Shown here one piece after another: positions 1 through 8,631 of a stretch of DNA of 59,974 bases. The translations under genes and the position numbers were made by a program. Under the pieces are notes generated by a model, which did no database searches, was not told where the DNA came from, and worked only from the letters and a program-made list of their open reading frames with translations. The stretch comes from Nevskia sp043781855 (lineage in GTDB: Bacteria; Pseudomonadota; Gammaproteobacteria; Nevskiales; Nevskiaceae): assembly GCA_043781855.1 (NCBI GenBank), contig JAYWBB010000152.1, positions 1 through 59,974 on the forward strand. Reading direction: 5' to 3'. Position 1 is the first letter of the stretch, and the number at the start of each line of letters is the position of its first letter.

Positions 1-1058
1 GCGACGCGACGTTTCGCCGACAGCTCGAACATTTCCGCCGGCAACATCGCCTGCAGCTGTTCGGGCTTGATCTTGCTGTTCTTGTCCACGCCCATGCGGG
101 TCGCGGTCTCGCCGCGCATGCGCTCGACTTCCTCGGCGACCTGGCTCGCCGGCACCTCGATCGGATGCATCGCGTGCAACTGATCCATGACTTCACGCTT
201 GAGCCGCATCAGCACGGCCTTGTTGCGCTCGGATTCCAGCGCGTCGCGGCACTTCGCGGTCAGCGCCTCGGGACCGCCGGCGTCGACGCCATGCGTGACC
301 AGAAATTCCTCGTCGAGCTCCGGCAGGCGCGACTCCTTGACCTCCCGGACAGTCATCGCGAACTGCGTGGTCTTGCCGGCCAGCGTCTCGTTACGGTAGT
401 CCGCCGGGAAATTGACCGTTGCCTCGAAGGTCTCGCCGGCGGCGTGGCCGATCAGCGCATTCTCCATGTCCGGCAGGAACTTGCCCTCGCCGATCTCGAT
501 CGCCTGGTTCTCGCCCTTGCCGCCCTGAAAGGCCACGCCGTCGAGCTTGCCTTCGAAATCGAGCACGACAACATCGCGGGACTGCGCCGCGCGCTCGACC
601 GTTGCCAGCGTGCGCTTGCCCTTGCGCAGGTTTTCGATGAGGCGTTCGACGTCGGCATCGGTCACATCGACTTTCGGCTTTGTCACTTGAAGCTTGGTGA
701 GATCGCCGAGAACGATGTCCGGATAGACCTCGAAACTCACACTGTAGGCCAGCGGCCCGCCCGGGGTTTCCGAGGTGATCTCGAATTTCGGCGCGCCGGC
801 CGGCTGGATCTTCGCCTGCTCCAGCGCCTCCGGCCAGGTCTGCCGGACCAGTTCGCTGACGGCGTCCATGCGCGCGTCGGCGCCATACTGTTTCTGAATC
901 ACCTTCAACGGCGCCTTGCCGGGGCGAAAGCCCGGCACGCGCGCGCGGGTCGCCAGATTCTTCAGGCGCTCACCGAATTCGCGCTCGAGACGCTCGGCCG
1001 GAACCGTGACATGCAACCGGCGCGACAGGCCGCCGGCGGATTCGACTTGCACTTCCAT
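1..1058 (-). CDS. tig: Trigger factor (ribosome-associated chaperone and peptidyl-prolyl isomerase), C-terminus outside window
   Basis: Trigger factor binds ribosomal protein L23 at the exit tunnel and shields nascent chains in the cytoplasm. About 352 codons are visible from an ATG at 1058; the gene runs off the left edge, so the end of the C-terminal domain is missing (family length is about 430 residues). The ribosome-docking signature GFRPGKAP lies at residues 43-50. A central FKBP-like domain follows, with VLDFEGKLDG and a middle part rich in the usual glycines, then the helical C-terminal domain. The gene follows the tRNA-Leu gene on the same strand, as it does in several gammaproteobacteria. 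Identification is secure; only the 3' end is unseen. Confidence 0.95.
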   Translation of the reverse strand, partial: MEVQVESAGGLSRRLHVTVPAERLEREFGERLKNLATRARVPGFRPGKAPLKVIQKQYGADARMDAVSELVRQTWPEALEQAKIQPAGAPKFEITSETPGGPLAYSVSFEVYPDIVLGDLTKLQVTKPKVDVTDADVERLIENLRKGKRTLATVERAAQSRDVVVLDFEGKLDGVAFQGGKGENQAIEIGEGKFLPDMENALIGHAAGETFEATVNFPADYRNETLAGKTTQFAMTVREVKESRLPELDEEFLVTHGVDAGGPEALTAKCRDALESERNKAVLMRLKREVMDQLHAMHPIEVPASQVAEEVERMRGETATRMGVDKNSKIKPEQLQAMLPAEMFELSAKRRV

Positions 1059-1173
1059 CGTTATCTTTGAACTCGTTCTGGTGGTGAGAAAAGCCGTGGC
1101 CTGGACGCTGCCGCAGGCGGATTGCGGGTCGAAGTGCAGGCGAAAGCGGCCCGAAGTTTCCATCCCGGAAAAA

Positions 1174-1258
1174 TGGTGCGAAAGGCGAGACTCGAACTCG
1201 CACGCCTTGCGGCGCTGGAACCTAAATCCAGTGCGTCTACCAATTCCGCCACTATCGC
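1174..1258 (-). tRNA. tRNA-Leu(UAG), CCA encoded
   Basis: An 85-nt cloverleaf can be read on the minus strand. It has a 7-bp acceptor stem (GCGATAG against CTTTCGC), a D-arm with TGGTAGACGC, an anticodon stem CTGGA/TCCAG around the loop TTTAGGT (anticodon UAG), a long class II variable arm, the T-loop GTTCGAGTC, and an encoded CCA end at 1174-1176. It closely matches the gammaproteobacterial tRNA-Leu(UAG) that reads CUN codons. One acceptor pair is a U5-U68 mismatch. The gene lies between recJ and tig on the same strand. Confidence 0.95.
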
Positions 1259-1362
1259 CGGTATCGCGCCCGAGCCGCCGGGAAGTTCGGATCGGAGCAA
1301 TATTTCCCGATTATATCAGCGGCAGCGGCTGCGCGACCGGCGGAGCTAGTCAACAGCGCCGA

Positions 1363-3108
1363 CTACCTCCCCTGTTCCTCGATCGCCAAGCCGTCACCGG
1401 CGCCGTTCACTGCGGCTACGTGATCGAGCTTCAGTTCCAGCGTCTCGCGCTCGCGAAAGCGGTTGATCGATAGCTGGTAGACGGCATGCAGGCTGCCATC
1501 CTCGATGGCGACCTCCGCACCGTTGAAATGAACCGCGTTGACCGTTTCGCCGTCGGCCGTGCGCAGGCGATAACGCACATGCCGGCCATCTGCGCCGATC
1601 GGGCGCAGATCCTCGACGGTGAAGCGGCCCTCGAAGCGTGGCTCTGGAAAACCCTGACCCCAGGGGCCGGCCGTTTCCAGCACCTGCGCAGTATCGAGCG
1701 CGAATTCACCGGCGGATAGTTCTCCGTCGGTTTCGATGGTCCGGTCGAGCGCCGCCGGCTCCAGCAGTGCCCGGCATTCCGCGTCGAACACCGTTCCAAA
1801 AGCAGCCAGCGCTGCCTCCGGCAGGCTCAGTCCCGCCGCCATCGCATGACCGCCGAAGCGGGTGATGAGACCGGGATGGCGCGCATCGATGTTCGCGAGC
1901 GCATCGCGCAGATGCAGGCCGGGAATCGAACGACCCGACCCCTTGAGCAGGCCCCGCTCGCCAGACGGCGCGAACGCAATCACGGGTCGGTGCAGCGCAT
2001 CCTTGACCCGCGATGCGACGAGGCCAACCACGCCCTCATGCCAGTCGGGCTCGAACAGCGTGACGCCGATCTCTTCGCAGTCGGCGACCCGCTCCAGCGC
2101 GTCGTCCCGCATCTGCGCCTCGATGACGCGGCGCTCGCGGTTCAGCGCATCGAGCTGCCGGGCCATCGGTCGCGCCGTCTTCAGGTCCGGCGCCAGCAGG
2201 CACTCGATACCGACGCGCATGTCGTCGAGCCGGCCGGCGGCGTTGAGACGCGGGCCGAGCACGAAACCGAGGTCGGCGGAATTGATCCGCCCGTGCGAAC
2301 GGCCGCCGGCTTCGAGCAGCGCAAGAAGCCCCGGTCGCGCGCGTCCTGCGCGGATGCGTACCAGACCCTGCGCGACGAGGATGCGATTGTTGTAGTCGAG
2401 CCGCACGACATCGGCCACCGTGCCCAGCGCGACCAGATCGAGCAGCTCCGCAAGATGCGGTTCCGGCTTCGACTCGAATGCGCCGCTGGTGCGCAGCCGC
2501 GCGCGCAGCGCCAGCAGTACGTAGAACATCACACCGACGCCGGCCAGATGTTTGCTCGGGAACCCGCAACCCGGCTGGTTCGGATTGACAATGGCATCGG
2601 CCAGCGGCAGTTGCGGACCGGCCAGATGATGATCGGTAATGACGACTCGCAAGCCGGCAGCGTTCGCGGCGGCGACACCCGCGAGGCTGGCAACGCCGTT
2701 GTCGACAGTGACCAGCACCTGCGCACCGCGCTCGCGGGCAAGCTCGACCAGCGGCGGCGAGAGACCGTAGCCCATCGTGAAGCGGTTCGGGACGACATAG
2801 TCAACGTACTTTGCGCCAAGCGCGCGCAGGCCGAGCACGGCAACCGCGCAGGCGGTGGCGCCATCGGCGTCGTAGTCACCCGCAATGACGATGCGGCGCT
2901 CGTCGCGGATCGCCTCCGCGAGCACGGCGCAGGCGGTATCGATGCCGAGCAGTTGAGTCGGTGCCAGCAGGTGCTTCAGTTCGAGTGCGAGCTGGCCCGG
3001 CTCATGAACTCCGCGTGCCGCATAGACGCGACGCAGAACCGGATGCAATGCGCCCGGCAGATCGCCGACCGGGCCCGGCTCGCGACGACGGATCTGCGAT
3101 GTCTTCAA
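1363..3108 (-). CDS. recJ: Single-stranded-DNA-specific exonuclease RecJ
   Basis: RecJ degrades single-stranded DNA 5' to 3' in RecF-pathway recombination, mismatch repair and base excision repair. The 581-residue product matches the usual length (577 in E. coli). DHH-phosphoesterase motifs are visible: GDYDADG around residues 77-83 and TDHH at 158-161, which supply the metal ligands, followed by a DHHA1 domain and an OB-like C-terminus. I chose the TTG at 3108 because the protein then begins KTSQIRRREP, matching the family N-terminus. The TTG overlaps the thrC stop (ATTGA), which suggests translational coupling. A longer open frame extends to 3375, but it lies inside thrC and shows no family similarity. 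Confidence 0.93.
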   Translation of the reverse strand: MKTSQIRRREPGPVGDLPGALHPVLRRVYAARGVHEPGQLALELKHLLAPTQLLGIDTACAVLAEAIRDERRIVIAGDYDADGATACAVAVLGLRALGAKYVDYVVPNRFTMGYGLSPPLVELARERGAQVLVTVDNGVASLAGVAAANAAGLRVVITDHHLAGPQLPLADAIVNPNQPGCGFPSKHLAGVGVMFYVLLALRARLRTSGAFESKPEPHLAELLDLVALGTVADVVRLDYNNRILVAQGLVRIRAGRARPGLLALLEAGGRSHGRINSADLGFVLGPRLNAAGRLDDMRVGIECLLAPDLKTARPMARQLDALNRERRVIEAQMRDDALERVADCEEIGVTLFEPDWHEGVVGLVASRVKDALHRPVIAFAPSGERGLLKGSGRSIPGLHLRDALANIDARHPGLITRFGGHAMAAGLSLPEAALAAFGTVFDAECRALLEPAALDRTIETDGELSAGEFALDTAQVLETAGPWGQGFPEPRFEGRFTVEDLRPIGADGRHVRYRLRTADGETVNAVHFNGAEVAIEDGSLHAVYQLSINRFRERETLELKLDHVAAVNGAGDGLAIEEQGR

Positions 3109-4226
3109 TCCAGCCGGTCGAGCAGTACGCGCTCGACGGCGAGGCGGTCGGCATCGACCTGGATCATCGCCGGCAGGCCCGCCTTCAGAATCACGTCCGG
3201 GTCTTTCAGGCCATTGCCGGTCAGCGTGCAGACCACGCAGGAGCCAGCCGGAATCTTCCCGCTCTTGAGGTCGCGCAGCGCGCCGCAGAGCGAGATCGCC
3301 GACGCCGGTTCGCAGAACACACCTTCCTGCTCCGCTAGCAGGCGTTGGGTGGCGAGAATCTCCGCGTCGCTGCATTCATCGAACCAGCCACCGGATTCTT
3401 CCTGGACTTTCAGCGCCGGCGTCCAGCTCTGCGGATCGCCGATGCGGATTGCGGTGGCGACCGTCTCCGGGTTTTTCACCGGACCGCCGCGCAGGAACGG
3501 CGCGCTGCCGTCGGCCTGGTAGCCGACCATGCGCGGCCGCTTGCGCTGGGTTGCGTGATGCAGGAACGGACAGTCGCCTCCGCAGTGCAGGCAGGCCGCC
3601 GTGCCGACGCCTGCGGATTCCGAGTAGCCGATCCAGTGCGCGGTGATGTTGCCGGCATTGCCGACCGGCAGGCAGTGATAATCCGGAGCGTGGCCCAGCG
3701 CTTCGACAATCTCGAAGGCGGCGGTCTTCTGTCCTTGCAGGCGATACGGGTTGACCGAGTTCACCAGCACGACCGGCGCGGTCTCGGAGACTTCTTTCAC
3801 GAGCCGCATGCCGTCATCGAAGTTGCCGCGCACCTGCACGATCACGGCACCGTGCACGACGGCCTGCGCCAGTTTTCCCAGCGCAATCTTGCCTTCCGGA
3901 ATCAGCACGAACGACTTGATGCCGGCGCGCGCGGCATACGCGGCAGCAGCAGCTGACGTGTTGCCGGTCGATGCGCAGAGGATGGCCCGCGCACCGCGAT
4001 GCACCGCCTCGGTCACGGCCACGGTCATACCGCGATCCTTGAACGAACCGGTCGGATTCATGCCCTCGAACTTCACGTAAAGATCGGCTTCGATCCCTTC
4101 GTGACGGCAGAGGTTGTCGAGCTTGATCAGCGGCGTACGGCCTTCACCGAGAGAAATCGCGTGCGCGTCGGCCGGCAGCGGCATGCGGCTGCGATAGGCG
4201 TCGATGATTCCGATGTATCGGGTCAC
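3105..4226 (-). CDS. thrC: Threonine synthase with a Cys/His-rich insertion
   Basis: Threonine synthase converts O-phosphohomoserine to threonine with pyridoxal phosphate. The 373-residue product has the fold-type II PLP lysine in GSFKDRG (K63), the phosphate-binding ASTGNTSAAAA segment and the PVGNAGN loop near residue 187. It starts at a GTG with a strong AAGGAG ribosome-binding site about 6 nt upstream. It follows hom in an alaC-hom-thrC-recJ operon, separated from hom by a 132-nt gap that holds a REP-like hairpin. An unusual segment at residues 209-230 contains C212, C215, C219, H223 and H224, where related enzymes have a short connection. Function is secure; the insertion is discussed as a finding. 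Confidence 0.95.
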   Translation of the reverse strand: MTRYIGIIDAYRSRMPLPADAHAISLGEGRTPLIKLDNLCRHEGIEADLYVKFEGMNPTGSFKDRGMTVAVTEAVHRGARAILCASTGNTSAAAAAYAARAGIKSFVLIPEGKIALGKLAQAVVHGAVIVQVRGNFDDGMRLVKEVSETAPVVLVNSVNPYRLQGQKTAAFEIVEALGHAPDYHCLPVGNAGNITAHWIGYSESAGVGTAACLHCGGDCPFLHHATQRKRPRMVGYQADGSAPFLRGGPVKNPETVATAIRIGDPQSWTPALKVQEESGGWFDECSDAEILATQRLLAEQEGVFCEPASAISLCGALRDLKSGKIPAGSCVVCTLTGNGLKDPDVILKAGLPAMIQVDADRLAVERVLLDRLD

Positions 4227-4244
4227 AGCGTGCTCCTTGGTGCC

Positions 4245-4348
4245 AACCTTCTCCCTCCGGGAGAGGGTTGGGGTGAGGGACTTTCAGGCGAGTGCGAGCC
4301 TGGATTGAAAGTCTCTCACCCTGGCCCGCTCACGGCGGGAGAGGGGAC
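4245..4348. repeat. REP-like inverted repeat between hom and thrC
   Basis: The hom-thrC gap holds two CCCTC-rich palindromic segments. The inner arms GGGTGAGGGACTTTCA (4271-4286) and TGAAAGTCTCTCACCC (4306-4321) are inverted copies with one mismatch and a 19-nt loop. The outer GGAGAGGG-type motifs flank them. A related element lies at 58926-59055. Its location inside an operon suggests an effect on mRNA stability or partial termination (inference). Confidence 0.75.
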
Positions 4349-4358
4349 TAACTAACCT

Positions 4359-5669
4359 TCAGTCAAAATGTTCCACGCGCAGCCGCGTCCAATCCTCACG
4401 CACGAACGGCAGTGCGCGCATGCGCGCCAGTGCGAGATCGCAGCGGCGTTCGCCGATCTCGGAGGTGATGATCGCGAGTGTTGCGTCATCAACGTCGCGC
4501 GGCTCCTTCTGCAGGATCGCCTCGATGCTGATGTCCGCTTCCGCGAGGATCGAGGTGATCGCGCGCAGCACGCCGGGCTCGTCGGCGACCCGGAGGCGCA
4601 GGTAGTAAGCACTCTCGATATCGGCGAAACCGAGGCTCGGATGCTCGCTGAGCCGCTCGGTATCGAAGCCCAGGGCCGGCACGAAATGGCGCGCATCGGC
4701 CCCTGCGAGGCGGCAGACATCAACGAGGTCGGCAATCAGCGCCGAAGCCGTCGGATCGCCACCAGCGCCGCGTCCGACGTAGACGGTCTGGCCGACGGCG
4801 TTGCCATGCACGCGGATGGCATTCAGCGCACCGTCCGTCTTCGCGAGCAGGTGATCGTCGCGCACGAGTGTCGGATGCACGCGCAGTTCGACCCCGCGCG
4901 CGCCGCGCTTGGCGATACCGAGCGACTTGATGCGATAGCCGAGTTCACGCGCCAGCTGGATGTCCTGGGCCTGAACTTTCGACAGGCCCTCGGTCGCGAC
5001 CGATTCGAAGCGCAGCGGCATGCCGAAGGCGATGCTCGCGAGAATGGTCAGCTTGTGCGCGGCGTCGATGCCTTCGACGTCGAAGGTCGGATCGGCCTCG
5101 GCATAGCCGAGCTTCTGCGCGTCGGCGAGTGCCTCGGCAAAGCTCTGACCCTTCGCGGTCATCTGCGTCAGGATGTAGTTGCTCGTGCCGTTAATGATGC
5201 CGGCGAGGCTGTCGATGCGGTTGGCGCTGAGGCCCTCGCGCAAGGCCTTGATGATCGGGATGCCGCCAGCGACGGCCGCCTCGAACAGGACCAGTACGCC
5301 CTTCGCACGCGCCGCCGCGAAAATCTCGTTGCCTCGCTCGGCCAGCAGCGCCTTGTTTGCCGTGACCACCGGTTTGCCCCTGGCAATGGCGGCGAGAATC
5401 AGTTCGCGCGCCGGGCTGATGCCGCCGATGACTTCGACGATGACGTCGACATCGCTGTTCACCACCGCCATCGGATCGCCGTGCAGCGTGATGCCGGTGA
5501 GTTCGCAGTCGCGTTTTTTGTTGGCATCGCGCACCGAGGCCTGCGTGACGACGACAGCGCGGCCGGCACGGCGCGCGATCTCGTCGCCATTCATCCTGAG
5601 CACGCGGACGACACCCTGCCCGACCGTGCCCAAGCCGATCAGGCCGACTTTGAGCGGCGGCGCATTCAT
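4359..5669 (-). CDS. hom: Homoserine dehydrogenase
   Basis: This enzyme reduces aspartate semialdehyde to homoserine with NAD(P)H, the branch step to threonine and methionine. The 436-residue monofunctional form has the nucleotide-binding LIGLGTVGQG at residues 10-19, the homoserine-dehydrogenase core with GTSNYILTQM, and a C-terminal ACT domain (about residues 355-430) expected to mediate feedback control by threonine. It is not fused to aspartokinase. The ATG at 5669 has no classical Shine-Dalgarno sequence. The end of a hairpin repeat (GGAAACTG) lies about 6 nt upstream instead. It is in an operon with alaC (upstream) and thrC (downstream). Confidence 0.96.
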   Translation of the reverse strand: MNAPPLKVGLIGLGTVGQGVVRVLRMNGDEIARRAGRAVVVTQASVRDANKKRDCELTGITLHGDPMAVVNSDVDVIVEVIGGISPARELILAAIARGKPVVTANKALLAERGNEIFAAARAKGVLVLFEAAVAGGIPIIKALREGLSANRIDSLAGIINGTSNYILTQMTAKGQSFAEALADAQKLGYAEADPTFDVEGIDAAHKLTILASIAFGMPLRFESVATEGLSKVQAQDIQLARELGYRIKSLGIAKRGARGVELRVHPTLVRDDHLLAKTDGALNAIRVHGNAVGQTVYVGRGAGGDPTASALIADLVDVCRLAGADARHFVPALGFDTERLSEHPSLGFADIESAYYLRLRVADEPGVLRAITSILAEADISIEAILQKEPRDVDDATLAIITSEIGERRCDLALARMRALPFVREDWTRLRVEHFD

Positions 5670-5673
5670 GAGA

Positions 5674-5778
<105 letters not shown>

Positions 5779-5784
5779 CGTCCC

Positions 5785-7050
5785 TCATGGCCGCACCTTG
5801 AGGAACTTCTTGATCGACCGCGTTGCCTGCCGCGTGCGGTGCTCGTTCTCGATCAGCGAGAAGCGCACGTGGTCGTCGCCATACTCACCGAAGCCGATGC
5901 CGGGCGAGACCGCGACCTGCGCCTGCTCGAGCAACTGCTTCGAGAATTCCAGAGAGCCGAGATGCCGATGACTGTCCGGGATCTTCGCCCAGACGAACAT
6001 CGTCGCCTTCGGTCTTTCGACATTCCAGCCGGCCGCGTTGAGGCCTTCGCAGAGCACGTCGCGACGCTTGCGGTACATCTCGCAGATCTCGGCGACGCAA
6101 TCCTGCGGGCCTTCGAGCGCGGCGATCGAGGCTACCTGGATCGGCGTGAACATGCCGTAGTCGAGATAGCTCTTGATCCTTGCCAGTGCCGTTACCAGCA
6201 CCGGGTTGCCGCACATGAAGCCGACGCGCCAGCCCGGCATGTTGTAGCTCTTCGACAGCGTGAAGAACTCGACCGCGATGTCCTTCGCGCCCGGCACCTG
6301 CAGCACGCTCGGCGCCTCGTAGCCGTCGAAGACGATGTCGGCGTAAGCCAGATCGTGGACCAGCCAGATGCCATATTCACGGCAGATTTCGACGATCCGC
6401 TCGAAGAACGGCAAATCCACACAATCAGTGGTGGGGTTTGCCGGAAAATTCAGGATCAACATCTTCGGCGCCGGCATCGTCTCCTTGATCGCCTTGACCA
6501 GTTCATCGAAGAATTCGCCGTTGGCGGCACCGGCCGTGGTGAACTTGACATGGCGCACATCGGCACCGGCGAGCACGACGCCGTAAGGATGGATTGGATA
6601 CGCGGGATTCGGCACGAGCACCGTATCGCCGGGCGCGAGGGTGGCGAACGCAAGATGCGCAAGACCTTCCTTCGAGCCGATCGTGGCGATGACCTCGGTC
6701 TCGGGATCGAGCTTCACGTCATAGCGCCGCTGGTACCAGGCGGCCATCGCGCGGCGCAGGCGCGGAATGCCCTTGCTGACCGAGTAACGATGCGTGTGGG
6801 TACCTTCCTCGTCATGCACTTCCGGCTTGATGTAGTCGGAGTCGGTGCCGCGTACGGAGGCCTCGACCAGCTTGTCGACGATGTGTTTCGGCGTCGGCTG
6901 GTCCGGGTTGCCCATGCCGAAATCGATGATGTCCTCGCCACGCGCTCGGGCCGCCTTCTTCATGTCGCCGACGATGTTGAACACGTAAGGCGGCAGGCGC
7001 TGGATGCGCGGGAAATTGGGTTCGGGCGGAGGCTTGGGAACGCTGGTCAC
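5785..7050 (-). CDS. alaC: Alanine transaminase AlaC-type (class I/II aminotransferase)
   Basis: This PLP aminotransferase closely resembles E. coli AlaC, which makes alanine from pyruvate and glutamate. The N-terminal RLPPYVFN, the DFGMGNPD segment, the PNPAYPIH loop, NFPANPT and the PLP lysine in TLSKSYNMPGW (K267) are all present. I chose the GTG at 7050 (VTSVPKPPPEPNFPRIQRL) because sequence upstream in this frame is not family-like; no strong ribosome-binding site is visible, so the start is uncertain. The product is 421 residues. Residues 69-84 are an acidic insertion relative to E. coli AlaC. It is the first gene of the alaC-hom-thrC-recJ operon, divergent from a peroxiredoxin gene. 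Confidence 0.9.
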   Translation of the reverse strand: MTSVPKPPPEPNFPRIQRLPPYVFNIVGDMKKAARARGEDIIDFGMGNPDQPTPKHIVDKLVEASVRGTDSDYIKPEVHDEEGTHTHRYSVSKGIPRLRRAMAAWYQRRYDVKLDPETEVIATIGSKEGLAHLAFATLAPGDTVLVPNPAYPIHPYGVVLAGADVRHVKFTTAGAANGEFFDELVKAIKETMPAPKMLILNFPANPTTDCVDLPFFERIVEICREYGIWLVHDLAYADIVFDGYEAPSVLQVPGAKDIAVEFFTLSKSYNMPGWRVGFMCGNPVLVTALARIKSYLDYGMFTPIQVASIAALEGPQDCVAEICEMYRKRRDVLCEGLNAAGWNVERPKATMFVWAKIPDSHRHLGSLEFSKQLLEQAQVAVSPGIGFGEYGDDHVRFSLIENEHRTRQATRSIKKFLKVRP

Positions 7051-7224
7051 GGGGTCGAATTGCGATGGTGGATTTACGGGGCCGCGTATTGGAACATTGC
7101 CCCCGTTGCAGTGCAACAACGGCTTTGTCGTGCTGCGGCACTTGCTTCTTGAATCTGGAATCGGCAGCCGCTCGTAAGACGGGCATACTGCTGCATCACT
7201 TTCCCACACATTTCCGGAGTCACC

Positions 7225-7788
7225 ATGACCCTATTCGCAAGTTCCTCGCTGCGACGCAAGCTCACACGGTCCGCCGCCCTGCTGGCCGTCGTTGCCCTGC
7301 CCGCGCTCGCCGCGCTGAAGATCGGTGCGAAGGCGCCCGATTTCACGGCGCCGGCTTCCATCGGCGGCACCGAATTCTCGTTCTCGCTGGCCGAGGCGCT
7401 GAAGAAAGGGCCGGTTGTGCTTTACTTTTATCCCGCAGCATTTACGTCCGGCTGCACGGTCGAGGCCCACGCCTTCGCCGAGGCCACCGACAAGTTCAAG
7501 GAACTGGGCGCGACCGTCATCGGTGTCTCGAAGGACGATATCGCCACGCTGAACAAGTTCTCGGTCAGCGAATGCCGCAGCAAGTTCGCCGTCGCCGCCG
7601 ACCCCGACCTGACCATCGCCAAGTCCTATGATGCCAAGTTGCCCGTGGTGACCTATGCCGACCGCACTTCGTTCGTGATCACGCCCGATGGAACGGTGGA
7701 CTATGTCTATTCGGCGCTGAACCCCGACAAACACGTCGCCAACACGCTGGCCGCAGTACAGGCCTGGAAGGACAAGCAGCCTAAGTAA
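7225..7788 (+). CDS. Exported thiol peroxiredoxin (AhpC/TSA, BCP-like)
   Basis: This is a 187-residue peroxidase of the BCP/PrxQ type that should reduce hydroperoxides. The N-terminus has a basic stretch followed by a hydrophobic run ending ALAA near residue 30, so a signal peptide and periplasmic location are likely. The peroxidatic cysteine is C77 in FTSGCTVEAH, and C117 (SECRSKF) is a plausible resolving cysteine. The start has a GGAG ribosome-binding site. The next gene (GST-like) follows after 29 nt, so the two are probably cotranscribed. The exported form is less common than cytoplasmic BCP. Confidence 0.88.
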   Translation: MTLFASSSLRRKLTRSAALLAVVALPALAALKIGAKAPDFTAPASIGGTEFSFSLAEALKKGPVVLYFYPAAFTSGCTVEAHAFAEATDKFKELGATVIGVSKDDIATLNKFSVSECRSKFAVAADPDLTIAKSYDAKLPVVTYADRTSFVITPDGTVDYVYSALNPDKHVANTLAAVQAWKDKQPK

Positions 7789-7817
7789 GCCATCGCCAGC
7801 ACCAGGTTTCCGCACCG

Positions 7818-8450
7818 ATGAAACTCTACGACTGCAAGATCGCACCCAACCCGCGCCGGCTCCGGATTTTCCTGGCGGAAAAAGGTATCGAGGTAGAAAA
7901 AATCGAGGTTGACGTGCTCGGCGCGGAGAACCTCGACTCCCCGTTTCAGCAGATCAACCCGCGCGGACTGCTGCCGACGCTGGTGCTGGACGACGGCACC
8001 TGCATCGACGAGGTGTCCGCGATCTGCCGCTACTTCGAGGAACTGCATCCCGATCCGCCGCTGCTGGGCACCGACGCGCTCAGCAAGGCGCTGGTGAGCT
8101 CGCGGCAGCGGCATATGGAGATCGACGGCATGATCGCCGTCTCCGAAGTGTTCCGGAATTCGACCGAGGGCTGGGACCAGCGCAGCCTGCCAGGCGTTGC
8201 TGCCGGCACGACCGCCATTCCGCAACTGGTCGAACGCGGCACCGCCAGCCTCGGCCGCTGCTTCGAGTTGCTGAACCGCTACCTCGGCGCCAGCGAATTC
8301 GTCGCCGGCGATCGCTACACGCTCGCCGACATCACCGCGCTCTGCGCGATCAACTTCGCGAGCTGGGTCAAGCTGCCGATTCCGGCGCAGCACGCGAACA
8401 CGCTGCGCTGGTACCAGGCGGTGTCCGCGAGGCCAAGCGCCACGGCGTGA
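7818..8450 (+). CDS. Glutathione S-transferase family protein
   Basis: The 210-residue product has the two GST domains. The N-terminal thioredoxin-like domain (about residues 1-80) begins MKLYDCKIAP and contains INPRGLLPTL, with the conserved cis-proline, and DEVSAICRYFE, matching the glutathione gamma-glutamyl-binding helix. The C-terminal all-alpha domain has GDRYTLADI, the usual N-capping box. C6 replaces the Ser/Tyr catalytic residue, as in beta/omega-type or thiol-transferase-like GSTs. The substrate cannot be told from sequence. It lies downstream of the peroxiredoxin gene on the same strand, consistent with a role in oxidative or electrophile stress (inference). Confidence 0.88.
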   Translation: MKLYDCKIAPNPRRLRIFLAEKGIEVEKIEVDVLGAENLDSPFQQINPRGLLPTLVLDDGTCIDEVSAICRYFEELHPDPPLLGTDALSKALVSSRQRHMEIDGMIAVSEVFRNSTEGWDQRSLPGVAAGTTAIPQLVERGTASLGRCFELLNRYLGASEFVAGDRYTLADITALCAINFASWVKLPIPAQHANTLRWYQAVSARPSATA

Positions 8451-8452
8451 GT

Positions 8453-8470
8453 GCGGGTCCGGAAACCCGC
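8453..8470 (+). terminator. Weak hairpin after the GST gene
   Basis: A perfect 6-bp stem GCGGGT/ACCCGC with the loop CCGGAA starts 3 nt after the stop codon. There is no U-run, so intrinsic termination is uncertain. The remaining gap to 8631 holds no convincing gene. Confidence 0.35.
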
Positions 8471-8631
8471 CGGCGCTTTGGCAGGTCCGCAGGTCTGTCG
8501 TCGTGTAGGGCAGGAAGTGCGTCTTGTCATCGGCCGCGCGCTGGATTACCGTTCAGCCACACAAAACTTCTGCCGCACAGCGCCACCGGTTGTCGCGTGG
8601 TCTGACTGCAGATGCACCGGGAGCTACCCTC

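Noticed and set aside
1846..3522. Long plus-strand frame opposite recJ and the end of thrC
   Set aside because: It has no domain pattern and lies opposite clear genes; long antisense frames are expected in DNA this GC-rich.
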